64,000 bases of DNA from Chlorophyllum brunneum (GCA_963576785.1 OY756151.1:806001-870000); one strand, 5' to 3'. Counted from the first letter of the stretch, positions 23,025 through 35,560 are shown. Numbers and translations are program-made. Notes: generated from the letters alone by a model not told the origin.

Positions 23025-24416
23025 ATGTCCTGTGCAACACAAACCATCACGATCGCGTCTCCCAGCACCCGGGCGAAGGAGCTCGTACTGAGCGCCCGAA
23101 AGCTTCTCGAAGATCTCAAGGAGTTGGAAGTCGGGATGATGGAGTCGAGCGATTGGCAACAGTGTCCCAGGAGGACACCGCCCCCAACTTCCGCCTCCCG
23201 AAGACGATCCCTTCATCACCGAAGCTCACCCACCCCTTCCCGTTATCAAAGTCTCTTCTTGTGCCAACCCCACCTTAATCCCTCCGCCTCAGCGGTTCTC
23301 AATAAACCCACCGATAAGAAGCACGTTACAGGGGCGTTTGTAACGTTCTGCGAGCACCTCCTATTCATGAACCACGTATGGAAGCAAGAACGACAACTTC
23401 GAACTCTTCGAGCTTCGATCAAGGCCATCAAGAAAGAGAAGAGCTCAAATGCTTTTAAGTCCTTCTGCGACCGATTATTGCTTTCGAATCGCGTATGGCA
23501 ATTGGAGAGACAGATACAGGATCTAGTCGTGGAAGGAGAGAGGAACAAACGCGCCAGGGTGGCTGCAATTACACATGCGGCCAAGCAGATGGCGGTGGAT
23601 GTGCGGAAGGAGGCATTGATAGAGGAGTTTGTATTGGAATTGCTGCAAGAGCTTCAGGAGAGCAAGCAGGCGGTGGCTGAAATAAGAGATGTGCATGAGA
23701 AAGAGATAAGGGAGATCCAGGGGGACTGGCTCAAGGAGTATCGTCGGCTGGCTAGGGAGAATGAACAACTACGGTTGCAGCAGCATGCTAGGCGGGTGGA
23801 ACAGGAAGTCTCGAACGAGCTTGAACAAGCACTCTACGACGCCGTGGGGTGGAGTCAGCAAAAGATTAAGGACCTCGAGTGTGGAGACGGAGAGTCAACT
23901 TTGGTTGGGGACGCGTTGGATCACGGCTCCATGCTGTTTTCGGGTTCCGCTTCTTCGGTGGATGGAACGGAAATGGATGACTTGGTGGAATTTGACGAGG
24001 GAATGTCGACCATGTCCTCCGCCACGTACGTCTCGTTAGGGGAGACGTCCAATTGGCCAGTTAAATCTCCAGCCCTGGCCAGAACACAGCGGCACGTTAT
24101 GTCTACGAGACGCATGTGCTCCGGGTCATCGGGCGCGGCGGAAAAGAACAGACTATTGTCGCGGCGACAATCCGTCGCCCTGCGAAAACTGGATGTAACA
24201 CCATACGCTGGATTTTCCTTTAATCCCCTCTTCTTCGGCAATCCTGAAACGCTGGTTGTTTCTCCCTCTCGGACCGAGAGTGCCGACACTCCCATGAAGG
24301 TGACGTTGAAACATACCCCTTCATTGACGACTTCGCTCAGAGCGCGGAAGGATTCGTTGACGAAGACTTCGAGGCCTGCAGGATCGACAGGGACGAGGGG
24401 ACCTTGGAGGTTCTAG
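23025..24416 (+). CDS. coiled-coil protein of unknown function
   Basis: Single-exon frame of 463 aa starting at the ATG MSCATQTITIASPSTR. I do not recognise a family. Residues about 90-160 hold two similar basic segments (CEHLLFMNHVWKQERQLRTL and CDRLLLSNRVWQLERQIQDL), an internal repeat about 60 residues apart. A long coiled coil rich in Glu/Arg/Leu follows (LLQELQESKQAVAEIRDVHE onward), then a Ser/Thr-rich acidic tail. The lack of introns is unusual among its neighbours. It is probably a cytoskeletal or scaffold-type protein; that is inference from composition only. Confidence 0.7.
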   Translation: MSCATQTITIASPSTRAKELVLSARKLLEDLKELEVGMMESSDWQQCPRRTPPPTSASRRRSLHHRSSPTPSRYQSLFLCQPHLNPSASAVLNKPTDKKHVTGAFVTFCEHLLFMNHVWKQERQLRTLRASIKAIKKEKSSNAFKSFCDRLLLSNRVWQLERQIQDLVVEGERNKRARVAAITHAAKQMAVDVRKEALIEEFVLELLQELQESKQAVAEIRDVHEKEIREIQGDWLKEYRRLARENEQLRLQQHARRVEQEVSNELEQALYDAVGWSQQKIKDLECGDGESTLVGDALDHGSMLFSGSASSVDGTEMDDLVEFDEGMSTMSSATYVSLGETSNWPVKSPALARTQRHVMSTRRMCSGSSGAAEKNRLLSRRQSVALRKLDVTPYAGFSFNPLFFGNPETLVVSPSRTESADTPMKVTLKHTPSLTTSLRARKDSLTKTSRPAGSTGTRGPWRF

Positions 24417-27178
24417 GGTTTAGAGTAAATCATCTGTTCATGACACTGACGACCTGCATACGAAAAGGCTATTTATTCAATGTATCTATCACTTCACAGC
24501 ATTATCACCATGTATGTACTTTTATGCAACAGAAACTCACAGTCGTTTTGTGTACTTTTGGGTGCAATTAATTTGAGGCGCAGTGGCACTTGGAAGCAAT
24601 CTGATAAGAGAACGCATCAAGTTTACATACTCGCTCACATAGACTACGTTACACACTTTACGGCAGCCTTATCTCAAATGATCAGTGGCCAGGGCTTCCC
24701 GGATGCAGTGTCCCACAAGCCATATAGGCTCGCATCGACCCCGGAAAACATATCAAATCGATGTGCTTGCTTGACAGGTGCTGATTCGAGGCTTGGCGAG
24801 TATTAAATTTCCGCCTCGGCTTGCGCAGAATAGGTGGCACGGTCCGGCAATCGGCATACTCTCCCGAGAGGTCTCTCACAGCTGTTCTGCAATATGTTCT
24901 CTCGTTCAAGTGACTGGAAAGCTAGAAGCATAGTAAAAGGATCGTCTGAATGTATCTATTGAATTTTGGAGCTGGACACGACCGTCGCTTCTTGGTCGAT
25001 ATTTCCCCAGTAGCACCCAGTCAGTAGCACATGCCAAAAGCGTCGGCTTTTGGAGCTTTATTCAAGTCGGTAATAGAGCCGTCAACGGCGCAAAATTATC
25101 TTCAATCTTATTGGTCTCCCATTATAATCTATCAACAACCGGGGAGTTTAACAGGAGGAAGAGAACACATTTTCAGCACCCGCCCAATGAGGTTAAGGCG
25201 TGGTTAGGGTAGAAAGCGGTCATATGTCTGGACTGAGTTCCGGGGCTTCTCATCCAGCATTCGATATGTTTTTGGTATACGGAAAACAGGAAAACAACCC
25301 GAAAGGGAAAATCTCGAATAGAAGTAATTTTGTGGTCAATTGTCCGTGGGCATGTGGGCAAGCCCTTGGGAATGCCGCCACCTCGGGATAAGCTACTCAT
25401 CATCTACCCGATCGCCCACCTCTAACGATCGGCAGCCACTGGAATGATGTCACCAGAAAGCCGATTTTCATTCAACGAGCCTCGGAGGGCGTCTGTAGCT
25501 GTTATGCAGGCCCACTGGGTATCGGCTCCGGGAGGATATGCCATGGTCCACACTGCACCTAGAACTGCTGTTCCACTTCCTAACATAACGCCCTTGACCA
25601 ATGAGGGTTGACTTTTTGACGATTGGGTTATACATTTGCTTAAATTCTCTGGCAGTCTGCGGAATAATGGACTGTGCCACCAGTGGATTTGATCGCATGT
25701 GGTAACCTTAAACGGCACAGAAGAATGATTAGTCCCTCTCTGTTTAACATCCGCTTAGTCGGAAATGGAGACCATCTTTGGCACGATTGGTTTTTGTTGG
25801 TGGCTAGAACTAGGGTTGTTGATCCATACTGAAAGTTAGTACAAGACCATGCACGCAACCGACCCAATTAATGTATTATTGAAACAGGTGTGAACTATTG
25901 TGACCCCAGCCACAAGCATAATAGCAGCCGTGGAGCTACAAGATCTAATAGTAACGTCATTGACCCCAAGGAACTCGAATAGCATTTACGTTGGACCCAT
26001 TCGCAAGTTCAAGTTGTTGCAGTGATCGCAATATATTAGCGTCCGGAGATATTCAGTTGGCATCCAGGACACTTTATGCACAGACTGTGGTATTCGTTGG
26101 GTGCACAATTCACTGTTGTGAGTCTAGGGATGGACGAAATACCCATGGATACTTATATTTTGTGCGCCAAGTAAATATCTTGCGATGACAACGGGGATAA
26201 TGACAAATGTATATCAGAAGGAACCACCGATTGCGGAGTCACGCGGCTCGTGGTGTAAACTTGAATATACGACAGACCTGCTCTCTTATTCACTTGAGTT
26301 ATCAGCCTTCGACACGGCTTCCTTGATCAAAAAAGGGTTGCTCCAATGGTGCTTCCTCCGTTCGCGGGGTTGTGTCGGATCCCTTGATGATCGATGATCG
26401 TTGAAACTGCAGAGAGCAGCTTGACAAATATCTGATACATGACGAGGGAGGGGTATTGGGTATCGTCATACGTTCCAGTCGGGCAAATCAAAAAGCAAGC
26501 TAGCTTCTGAGGACCTAAAGTGATGGTGTCATGTTTATAGCTCGAGAAGCCCACTTGTCAGCCATAAGGAGGGTTAGAAGACATCTTACTATGGAGGATT
26601 TGACAAGCAGAAGCTATTTTAGACGGCAGTTCTTCTTTGGTCCCATTGTAATTTGTATTTTCCAGTCCGAGGCATTCAGCTGCTCAGGGTCGGATTTCTC
26701 GGCAAACGAGGCAATTCCCACAACAATTGGTTGCGGCTACGTCTCATGCTAAGGGTGGTGATAAGAAGACGCTTGCGGCTGGCTGCAAATCTTGGTGGTA
26801 GATCAAGGGGACGATGGGGGAATTTCTGAGGGGTTTTCCCATGATTGGATCAGGATCAGGTCTAGTACCTATTGGTCCACACCGTCTCGAAACGGAATCC
26901 GCACCATGCTCGGGTGGGAGGATTCTTCCAGCCTTTATAAGACGTGGATAGGAACCTGGTGCAAAAAGGGGTCGACGGGGAACAGTGACATCTTTGGGAA
27001 AATCCAGTGCGATCCCCTCGCCGCCATCGTTACGCATCGGCCCCAGCCATCCTCCGAGATCCCCAAGCCGTCTTGCCTTCGCCCACATCGGTATGGTCTG
27101 ATGCTTCTGACACTTTGAGGTTCTCTGACCGCCCATTATACTTATTCTGATTCCTAGACTGTGATCCACCTCCAAGTC
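24417..27178. other. gene-sparse region, no supportable gene
   Basis: About 2.8 kb. Minus-strand pieces near 25422-25867 and 25900-26560 include hydrophobic runs (for example AAIMLVAGVTIVHTCF around 25900) and could be relics of a membrane-protein gene. I could not join them into one reading frame. The minus frame at 26744-27184 is open for 146 codons but is not recognisable. It lies in the upstream region of the Zn2Cys6 gene. Confidence 0.4.
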
Positions 27179-30100
27179 ATGCACTCATCAGCTCCAGGAG
27201 CCAATACCTCCGGCACAACCAGCTCCTTGAGCTCTCAAAATCCTAATGCTCGACGGGATGGTGCGCATGTGCGCCAGCATTTGAGAACCGGTTCTTTGGG
27301 TGCGTGCTGCAGCCTCAAGAAGCGGGTATTCGGCTAAACGACTCGCAGGTACAGGACACAGCGCACAAAGCCACTCATCTCCTCTTGACGCTAACAGTTG
27401 GATATACGATCCTCAGTCCCTTTCCCCTTCAACTCTCCCCCAGCACCCAGGTGCGGGTCCTTCGCCCTCTATGATTGGCCCCACTTCGACCTTCTACGAC
27501 CCCGATAATTCGATACAGTCGCAGCCTGATGCTGACGGCCACCCATATCAGCAATGGATCAACGACTACAACGAGCAACAGCAATATGGCCGGGACGTGA
27601 GCTCGTACCCCAGCTTTCTTCACTCCTACCCTTCCTATCCCAATTCCATTTCTGATACGATCACGCCATTGGACCTATACCCGCAACAACAACAACAACA
27701 ACCGCAGCCGACACAAGCTGCTGGATATGACCCTTACTATTCAGAGCTGCTTAAGGCGACTGGCGCTGTGATGAGGCCAACGTTAACTCCCGACCCGCGG
27801 CAGTTGTACGAACACTCCGCCCCTAACTCTGGCTTCCAGTCTGGCACCAGCAGGCCAGGTCAGAGTCCCCCCCAACAACAGAATGGGATCCAGCAGCAGC
27901 AGTTTCAGGCATCCCAACAACAGTCTCGAAGTAACCAACAGGCTCAGCCAACGCATGGCCTAAATCAACAGGTCCTACAGCAACAAGTTAAACACACTCG
28001 GCAAGGTTTCCAGCTCCGAACATCATCGTCGCAGTCTCAACGGCAACAGCCTCCTGTACAACAGTACGAGCCAACGCAATCTGCTTCCCCATCGGCGCAA
28101 CAGCGCCCATCCGCCACTCAATCGTATTCTCACCAAGTACCGAATGGTCCGAATGGATCAAATACTCGAAGGCAAAACCAAGGGGAGGGTCGCGGAACTG
28201 GCCCTTACACGACTGATGAGCTGAATATCCAGTACTACAAGCCTAAATCCCACTCTCCCTCTCATTCGCCGACTTCTCCAACGCGCCCAGACCAATTACA
28301 TGTGAACGTGGGCTCAGAAGTGGCGAATGGGAACGGATCAGGTAGTGGCATTTCTCAGGTTGGCCGAAATTCCCAAAAGCCTGCCACAACAAATGGAGCG
28401 CTGAAGCGACCGTCATCAAATGCTAACACGCCAACTCCACCACCTCAGATGACTCCTTCGGGCGATGCCAGCCAGAGAAAACGCAAGCGTGTAAGACGAA
28501 ATGACGGAAGCGCTTATCCCGCTGGCGAGGGAGACTCTGAAGTTGAAGAAGAAAGCGAGGAGGATGAAGGCGAAGGTGGTATCAGCGTCGGCATTAAAGG
28601 TGTAGTAGATGGACAAGGAAAAACTGGGAGAGGACCGAGATTGTGCGTACCCTTCTCTGACCCTTGCCATTTTCTAATCGGAGTGCTTTGCTTCTCTCGA
28701 CTTCCGATCCATCAATCGAACTGGTGATATCAAATTGTGCGTGAACAATATTCCATACTCCGGACCTATCGACCGCGTCATACTGCTGCGTATATGTCTA
28801 CTGGCATCGGCGAAACATGCACTTTCGCTACTCGGAACCGTTGCATTCCTTGATCCGTTGATGTCTTTTTCCATCAACAAAATATTTTCCCACGTCTTGT
28901 ATCCTTCGCCCCCTTGGGCATCTCTTCTCCATCTCCAACTATCTTTCCTTTGTTAAACAACTGATGCTTTCATCATATATGGGACCCTTTGCTTCATCTG
29001 CTTCATGGATTCGGCACTGCACCCTTCCGGCATTTCCTTGCACTGCCTTTTCTCGAATCTGTCCATCCGGTGTTTATTCCGTTCCGAATGCTCCCTTTGC
29101 TGCGCCTCATTTACCGCACACCACACTTCGACCCCGCCAATTAATCGCGACTTGGCCCTTCCATCTGATGCGGATCTGATTGGCCATTTTGATCATGTCA
29201 TATCTCTCGGATACATGGCATCCTACAGACCTGGCGCCTGTAAACATTGCAAAAAACTCAAGGTTGGTGTTCCCGAATCCAATCAACGGCTTCATAGGCA
29301 TTCCGCAGCACATATTCTCTCTGACTTTGCTGTGGCGTACCTGCTTTCTGATGGACTCGTCGCTCGGAGTGGAACTTTCATCCCGCGATCTGTTCGTCGG
29401 CCACCTTTCGTTTTTTATTTTACGCGTCGACCTGGAGCCTGCCACGGCTTCTTGCAGCATGGCACACCCGATAGGATAGACACTTCACTTGAAGTCGCGA
29501 TCTCACCGGTTATACCAACTTCACATTGTCATTGACACCAGCACATATCTTGTTATTGGAAACGTCATGCTGACCCGAACAACAGATGAAATGTGACTTC
29601 CCGAAGAATGACAACACTTGCAAAAGATGCAGAGCCAGCGGTCACGTTTGTATTGTGGAGGGTCGCAAGCCGAGAACTGCGCCAAAGTAAGTGGAACCGG
29701 TTGATTTCCAATGAAAATTTATCCTCCTTTACCCTTTCGACGGTATCTTCCCGCCGGTAATTGAAGATTTCATCATCTCCTCTTCGTCATTGGCATACTG
29801 TCAGGTGCAGATCTATTGCGATTACCACACTTGGACGGCCTTCGGAAAACCGTCTTAAGGATGGACTGCCCTGCAGGTTTTCCTCAGTGTAATCTTTCAT
29901 CTCTTTGAAAGATGCCGCGCCTTCATAGATCCTCATCCTCGTCTTCACTTTCTTCAAACTCGTCTACTTCATCATCCTTATCTACTCCCCCTGAACCGCT
30001 AACTCACTTGCCTCCGCGTTCGCATTACAGTAAACGCGAATATCTACTAGCACAAATCAGACAAAAGGATGCTATTATCGAATCTCTGCTTAAGCAGGTG

Positions 30101-33100
30101 TGTGTTTTTTTCGATATGGATAATCATTACAACTCATTCTCTTTAGCTTCACAACCCTTATCTGGCTACCCCGTTATCTATTGCCTCCTACCGCATGGCG
30201 ACATCCCCTTCTGACCAAAGCAACACCAATGTTCTGGCTTGGTTAGATCGGCTTCAGTCGAGCGTGCGAGACGCGGGTAATACCGGTGGCCCTTCCATGT
30301 TCATAGAACCACGTAACCAGGAGGAAGCTGAATCCGACGGTGATTCCGAAACGCCTGGTGCTGAGGTGGTCACGCCCGAGGACGAGGAGCCAGAAGGAGA
30401 TGATACCTCTAGCGATGCGGAGAAAATACAAGGTTCCCTACCTGATGCACATGTCCCCTTGGGCTTGTTGGCAAATATGAGCATCAGTGGTGGCAAAGCC
30501 AGAGGGAAAAAGGATCGTGCACGGAATGCAAACATCACGGAAGAAGATTTGAACGATGATAACGTCGTACGATTACACTTTTCCATTTGCCTTGAGATTT
30601 CTATCTAACTCGTTATCCATAGGGGGTAGCTAACGAAACATACTTCATGCCAGGCATGTTTTTACTTTCCTGTGTCGCAACAGGCCATTGATAGCGGCTT
30701 TCATGCATACAGGGCCTGCTTCTGATCTAGGCATCCGAGCTTCGCTTATCGAGCAGCACAGTCCACCGGAGATATTAGTGCACGGGTTGGTTGATCCGGA
30801 TGATGTGCAGAAACTTTTCGATATGTGCGTCCCAATCGTGGTTTGTTTTGAGACCATCATTAATGCTATCCAACCGACAGCTTCTATAAATATGTCAATG
30901 TGAGCCTCCTTTCATCATGTATGTGAAGCCTGTCTCGCTGATCGTCATTGGTAGCCGTTCATTTCTTTGTTTGACCCTGTTCTACACACACCTTCTTCGA
31001 CTTTTACCCGCTGTCCTTTCTTGTTCACTGTTGGTGAGTTGGGTGTTACTCCAGTTCCAGTGGTTGAATGTGTTTTGACGGTCTATCAGTTTGTGCGATT
31101 GCTTCGAGATATTATGTTGAGAAATCCGAGATATACCCCATCGCGATGCATTTCGCTAAACATTCAGCCGCAAATGCTTTGATTGATGGTTGGAAATCCG
31201 TGGAGTTGTGCCAAGCCTACATCCTCATGAGCATCTATGCCGTTCCGGCGAGAAGATGGGAAGAGGACCGTAGTTGGCTGTACACTGGTCTTGCTATCCG
31301 GTATGTTTGGCTGCTCTACACGTTTGCATCGAACTCTGATATCATGACCGCAGGATTGCTACAGATCTTAACCTCCATCACGTGTCGTCAACCAAGCCAA
31401 AGAACGAAAAGGAAGAGCGTGAGGTTCTGAACCGCGCACGGGTTTGGATGATATGCTTCAATTTGGATCGTTCCACTGCCACACAATTCGGGAAACCTTC
31501 CACAATCAAGGAAGACTTGTAAGTGCGATCGAGCTCAGTTTAGCCCCTGTCTCAACTGACCACCTTTTTCTAGTATAGTGCGGAATGCCCGAGAATGGTA
31601 TAAGAGATCACAATACAATCTTTCGGTACGGATTTCCCTTGGCTCCCGAGCTTCTCGTATCCTGATAGCTGTACAGTATGACGTCCATCTGTGTGCCTAT
31701 TCGGCATTGCTTCAAATCGTGGCCAAATTCCATGATGAGATCTTCAGCGATCCATCTTCTCCGAGTGGCCTGAATAAGGTTGGTGACACAACCAAAGCCA
31801 ACTGACTCCCAGCTGACTCATATTCGCAGAACGTCGACTTCAGGAAGATAACTCTGAAGCATGACGAGTACCTCACCCAATACCATCATGAATGGTTGAA
31901 GCGTTTTGAGGAAGCTTCTGATCCACAAGGCAAGTTGATCATGAGAAGTTGTAGACGTCCAATAACCTCGTCTCTAGACCCTGGCTGCGTCTTCCGTGGC
32001 TCGTTGTTGCCCTTGTAAGTAACCTCGGAATATTCGCATTTTTGTTTCGACTCATCATCGTCCTTACTAGCTTGGTTGGATATTCGCGACTCGTCATGTT
32101 TTCGTTTGGCTTCCAGCAAGCTTTCCAAAGAGGTATTGAACGCAGTGATCAAGTTTTCTTTATCAAGGTATGTACCTGCTTCCCACCTTCTGTATTCGTA
32201 CTCATCGGTTCTAGTGCTTGGAAGCTGCTAAATCAGTCATCACGAACATGATAGATGGGTTGGCCCCAAGTGGGTATATGCGCTACGCTCCAGATGGTAA
32301 ACCGATTCCCTTCTAAGGAAGCATCATATGCTTTGGGCTGACAGTATACTGTGTAGGCCACTTTGTCTTCGCGTCCTTTGCATCGGCGTTCCTTCTTAAA
32401 GTGAGCATCTTGCCGAGCTTGATCTAGCCATGGTCTAACCTAATGAACAGCTGTTGAGGCCCGAATTTGCTTCGCTTCTCAGTAAAGAACAAGAAGGCGA
32501 CATTTTCGAGTTGATTGGACGGTTGATTCAAACACTCAGCTCTCCAAAGATTGCAATTGATGATAGGCACACACCGAAACTCTACGCCCGCTTTTTGGCT
32601 GGGCTGCTTTCCCGCCATCGCCGCGATGGAGCAACCGTCGGTCGCCTACACCCTAATCCACCGGGCCAAGCCCATAATCAAGCAGACACCCCCAATCAAA
32701 TCCCATCAGGCTCAATGACCACGTTCTCTGTCGCTCAACAACAGCCACAAACGTCTATGCAGCCTAATCAAGGCCTCGGATACGATCCGAACGCAATGCA
32801 ATCCCATGGGCAGGGTGTCCAAACTCCAATCTATCGCCCTGAAGCGACCTACAATTCTGGCACAGGTCCCATCCACTTTGGTTCTGATATGGAGCTTGCT
32901 GTACTAGGCAGTGGTTACTCACCTGACGAAGAAATGCTTGCGACCATGCAAGCTATCAAAAACCCTTCCTGGTGGCAGAACATGATGATGCCTGGGTAAG
33001 ATCACCTCTTCACCGCCTTTCGACGTCTTGAATGTTTATACGCATATGACAGATTCTCTTGGACACCTGATCCATCGCCATCGCCTCCGCATGTCATGGG

Positions 33101-33218
33101 ACAACAGGCACCTCCCCCTCAGACTTATCACCCTGCCATGCAGCACCAAGGCATGGGCATGCCACAAGGGATGCATAACGGCTTCAATTCTCAACCAGTG
33201 CAGATTCCGATGTTTTGA
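27179..33218 (+). CDS. Zn2Cys6 transcription factor with fungal-specific TF domain
   Basis: Nuclear transcription regulator of 1292 aa in 21 exons; the exon sum is exactly 1293 codons. The first about 470 residues are Gln/Ser/Pro-rich with polyQ and end in an acidic block and a basic RKRKRVRRN segment. The binuclear cluster is CKHCKKLKMKC...CKRCRASGHVC with spacing C-x2-C-x6-C-x8-C-x2-C-x6-C at roughly residues 475-501. The dimerisation helix KREYLLAQIRQKDAIIESLL follows. The middle-homology domain then runs from PPEILVHGL through AYILMSIYAVPARRWEEDRS and FSFGFQQAFQRGIE. The tail is Gln/Met/Pro-rich. Introns 28643-29228, 29263-29585 and 29687-30030 are long; one exon (30881-30899) is 19 nt. 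Introns at 30654 and 31930 start with GC. The target pathway is unknown. Confidence 0.92.
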
Positions 33219-33895
33219 AATTGTGTAGTTTGGGTTTCGAGGTTATGTTGTAGTTTATATGTGTACTTAATATATGAATGGTACATAACATGACGCAAAT
33301 GTATCTCTCTCTCTTTTTCTGCTACCGCTAATGCCTCCCACAAATCAAGCAGAGGTTGCGCTCCTCCAGAATCCTCCTGCATTCAGCGATATCGGATGGC
33401 GTGAGAGATTATTACCACATTTGTCAGCTCTTGATGGCGAACCTGATCGGACCGACATATTTCGAGTTGTGCCGAAGAACCCGATCCTGCAGTACCGCCT
33501 GGCTTTCGGCAATCCTGGCCCAGATCCGGGCTCAACCCAGGAAGCAGCGCGCAGAACAGGTCGATGGGCTAGCCAACGACATTGTCGCCGTCAGTGTAGG
33601 CATACGACTACAAACAAGTTTTAGTGACTCCTTTCTACTAAAATGGTGACTTAGAAGTGATGCATTGATGCGGATACCTCAGCACAAGCTGTTACCAGAG
33701 ATCATCACACCACACTATGGTCAGCTTACTCAAGTTGGTCTTTTGTACTCATCGTGGCACTCTGCTGAACTTGTTCTCGGAACAGGATTGCACCTTTCGG
33801 TCAACTTCTCAGTCACTTTCGATTTTTGCTCACCTTGCGGTCGCGAGAAGGGAACTATTGCTCTCTGATCCTTTTCAGGCTATCCACGGCACAAG
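33219..33895. other. intergenic, possible missing 5' exons
   Basis: Holds the 3' end of the transcription-factor transcript and the region upstream of the Rieske-DUF455 gene. Two overlapping plus-strand frames (33331-33624 and 33356-33649) are open, one beginning MPPTNQAEVALLQNPP. Neither is recognisable nor joins the Rieske frame by a clear splice. They may be lost N-terminal coding sequence or chance. Confidence 0.35.
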
Positions 33896-35560
33896 ATGTC
33901 CCGAAATACTGCTTCGAAAACGGTGGACAAGTAACTCGATCGGAAAGGGAGTCGGATCCTTCGTACCGATTGAACACCAACAGGAAGCAACTCTATGCCA
34001 TGGAAGCTAGTTGTCCGCACCTGGGGCTGATCTGTCTCATGCTGAAATAGAGGAATGCGATGACACCGTGGTAGCCGTTTGTCCATGGCATAGGCGAGTC
34101 ATGTTTCTGCTTTCGTCTTCTGGAAAGTCTGATAACACCGATTAGATATGACTTTGACTTACAAAGGGGAAGAGCGAGACTGGATTGAAAGCTTGCACTT
34201 CCGCAGTGCATGTGAATCCGGATCCCAGAGGTGTGGAGATGGTGTCACTCGAGACGCCTGATGAGGGATCTGAATGGCGTTTGGTAGAGCTGCGACCCGT
34301 TTCAGAAGGTGTGATGGTATACTCTCTCTCGCTTGGGTATTTCACCTACTAACAGATAATTTGGTCGCCCAGAGTTTGCTGATCCACCAGCCGCTTCATC
34401 CCCGAGCACCGAGGATGGCATTAACCCCCAGAACGAATACTCAACACCAATCGAAGATGAATCCATTGTACCTGTCGACAAACCGCCGAAGAACCTGATG
34501 GAGTGGGCTGTGTTGATCCTGAATACGCCTAACCCTACCCTGAAGGTACGTTTAATCACCACAGGAAGACTTGTAATACCTTTGCTCATACAAGTAGGTT
34601 GAACGCACGAAGCATGCTGTGCACCTTTTCAGAACGGGCAAATTAAATTCCATTGGACATGCGTCTCCTAACATACCTCGTCCGCCGGATGTGCCATCTC
34701 GTGACGCATCCTGGACACGCAATCTGAAGTCGGACCCCGCTAAAATGAAAAATAGGAGAAACAAAGCAGTCATGTTACATGCACTTGCAAATATTGAACA
34801 ATGGGCGTGAGTACGCTAACTGTTTGGCTCCTGAATTCCTGGTTCAATATGATTTTATTAAGTATTGATCTGGCGTGAGTATTCCCGCTACGAAGCCCAT
34901 GGAAGTGTGTGATGATCAATGCGGACAGGTGGGGCATCATGGTTCGGTTCGGACCATTACATCCCAATATACCATCTGCTTTTTTCCATGATTTTACAAA
35001 AATGGCCCTCGACGAGGCTAAACATTTGTACGTGGCGATCATTTAGTTAACCCCTCCCCAAATATTAACATTTCGTTACAATCAGCTCCCTTCTCACATC
35101 CAGATTAAGTGCAATTTCACCCTCTACGCCGTATGGAAGCATGCCAGTACACGCCTCTCTGGGGGATTCTGTTACCACCACTGCACATTCTCTACGAGCT
35201 CTTCTCGCCATTATTCACCTCGTTCACGAGGCTCGAGGACTTGATGTCAATCCGGGAACGATTGAACGGTTCCGACGTGCAGGCGACATGGATACAGTCA
35301 AAGTGATGGAAATTATCCATTCGGATGAAGTTACACATGTCACCGCTGGGCACCGATGGTTTATGTGGATATGCGAACAGCAAGGAATTAACCGTGATGA
35401 TGGTGGTGTTATTGGAGCGTTCAGGGAAGAGGTAAGAAAAGGTTGGAGAGGTGACGTTAAGGGACCATTCAATGTCGAGGCGAGAGAAACGGCGGGAATG
35501 ATGAGGGAGTTCTATGAAGATCTGCGAGGAGAGCTTGGGATTACAGGTTGGATGAATTAA
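33896..35560 (+). pseudogene. Rieske [2Fe-2S] - DUF455 (ferritin-like) fusion gene with two frame breaks
   Basis: The first part is a Rieske cluster domain: LYAMEASCPHLG (Cys-x-His) and VAVCPWHRYDFDL (Cys-x2-His). A Pro-rich linker with ELRPVSEEFADPPAA follows, then a DUF455 ferritin-like domain: MEWAVLILNTPNPTLK, MLHALANIEQWAIDLAWGI, MALDEAKHFSLL, LAIIHLVHEARGLDVNPGTI and IIHSDEVTHVTAGHRWF, with Glu/His metal-ligand candidates. The frame breaks twice. CPHLG (GGGG run 34023-34026) and DFDLQ (GGGG run 34166-34169) each need one extra base to continue into ADLSHAEIEEC and GKSETGLKAC. The downstream part is intact over several introns to the stop. The intron at 34094-34145 starts with GC. The true start is unresolved; ATG 33896 is a placeholder. 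The breaks are either homopolymer sequence errors or real decay. The product would be a cytosolic iron protein of unknown reaction. Confidence 0.75.

Noticed and set aside
33940..33980. FVPI-like peptide in a third frame just before the Rieske motif
   Set aside because: Resembles the usual start of such domains, but overlaps the bases of the better-supported YRLNTNRKQLYAM frame, so both cannot be right.
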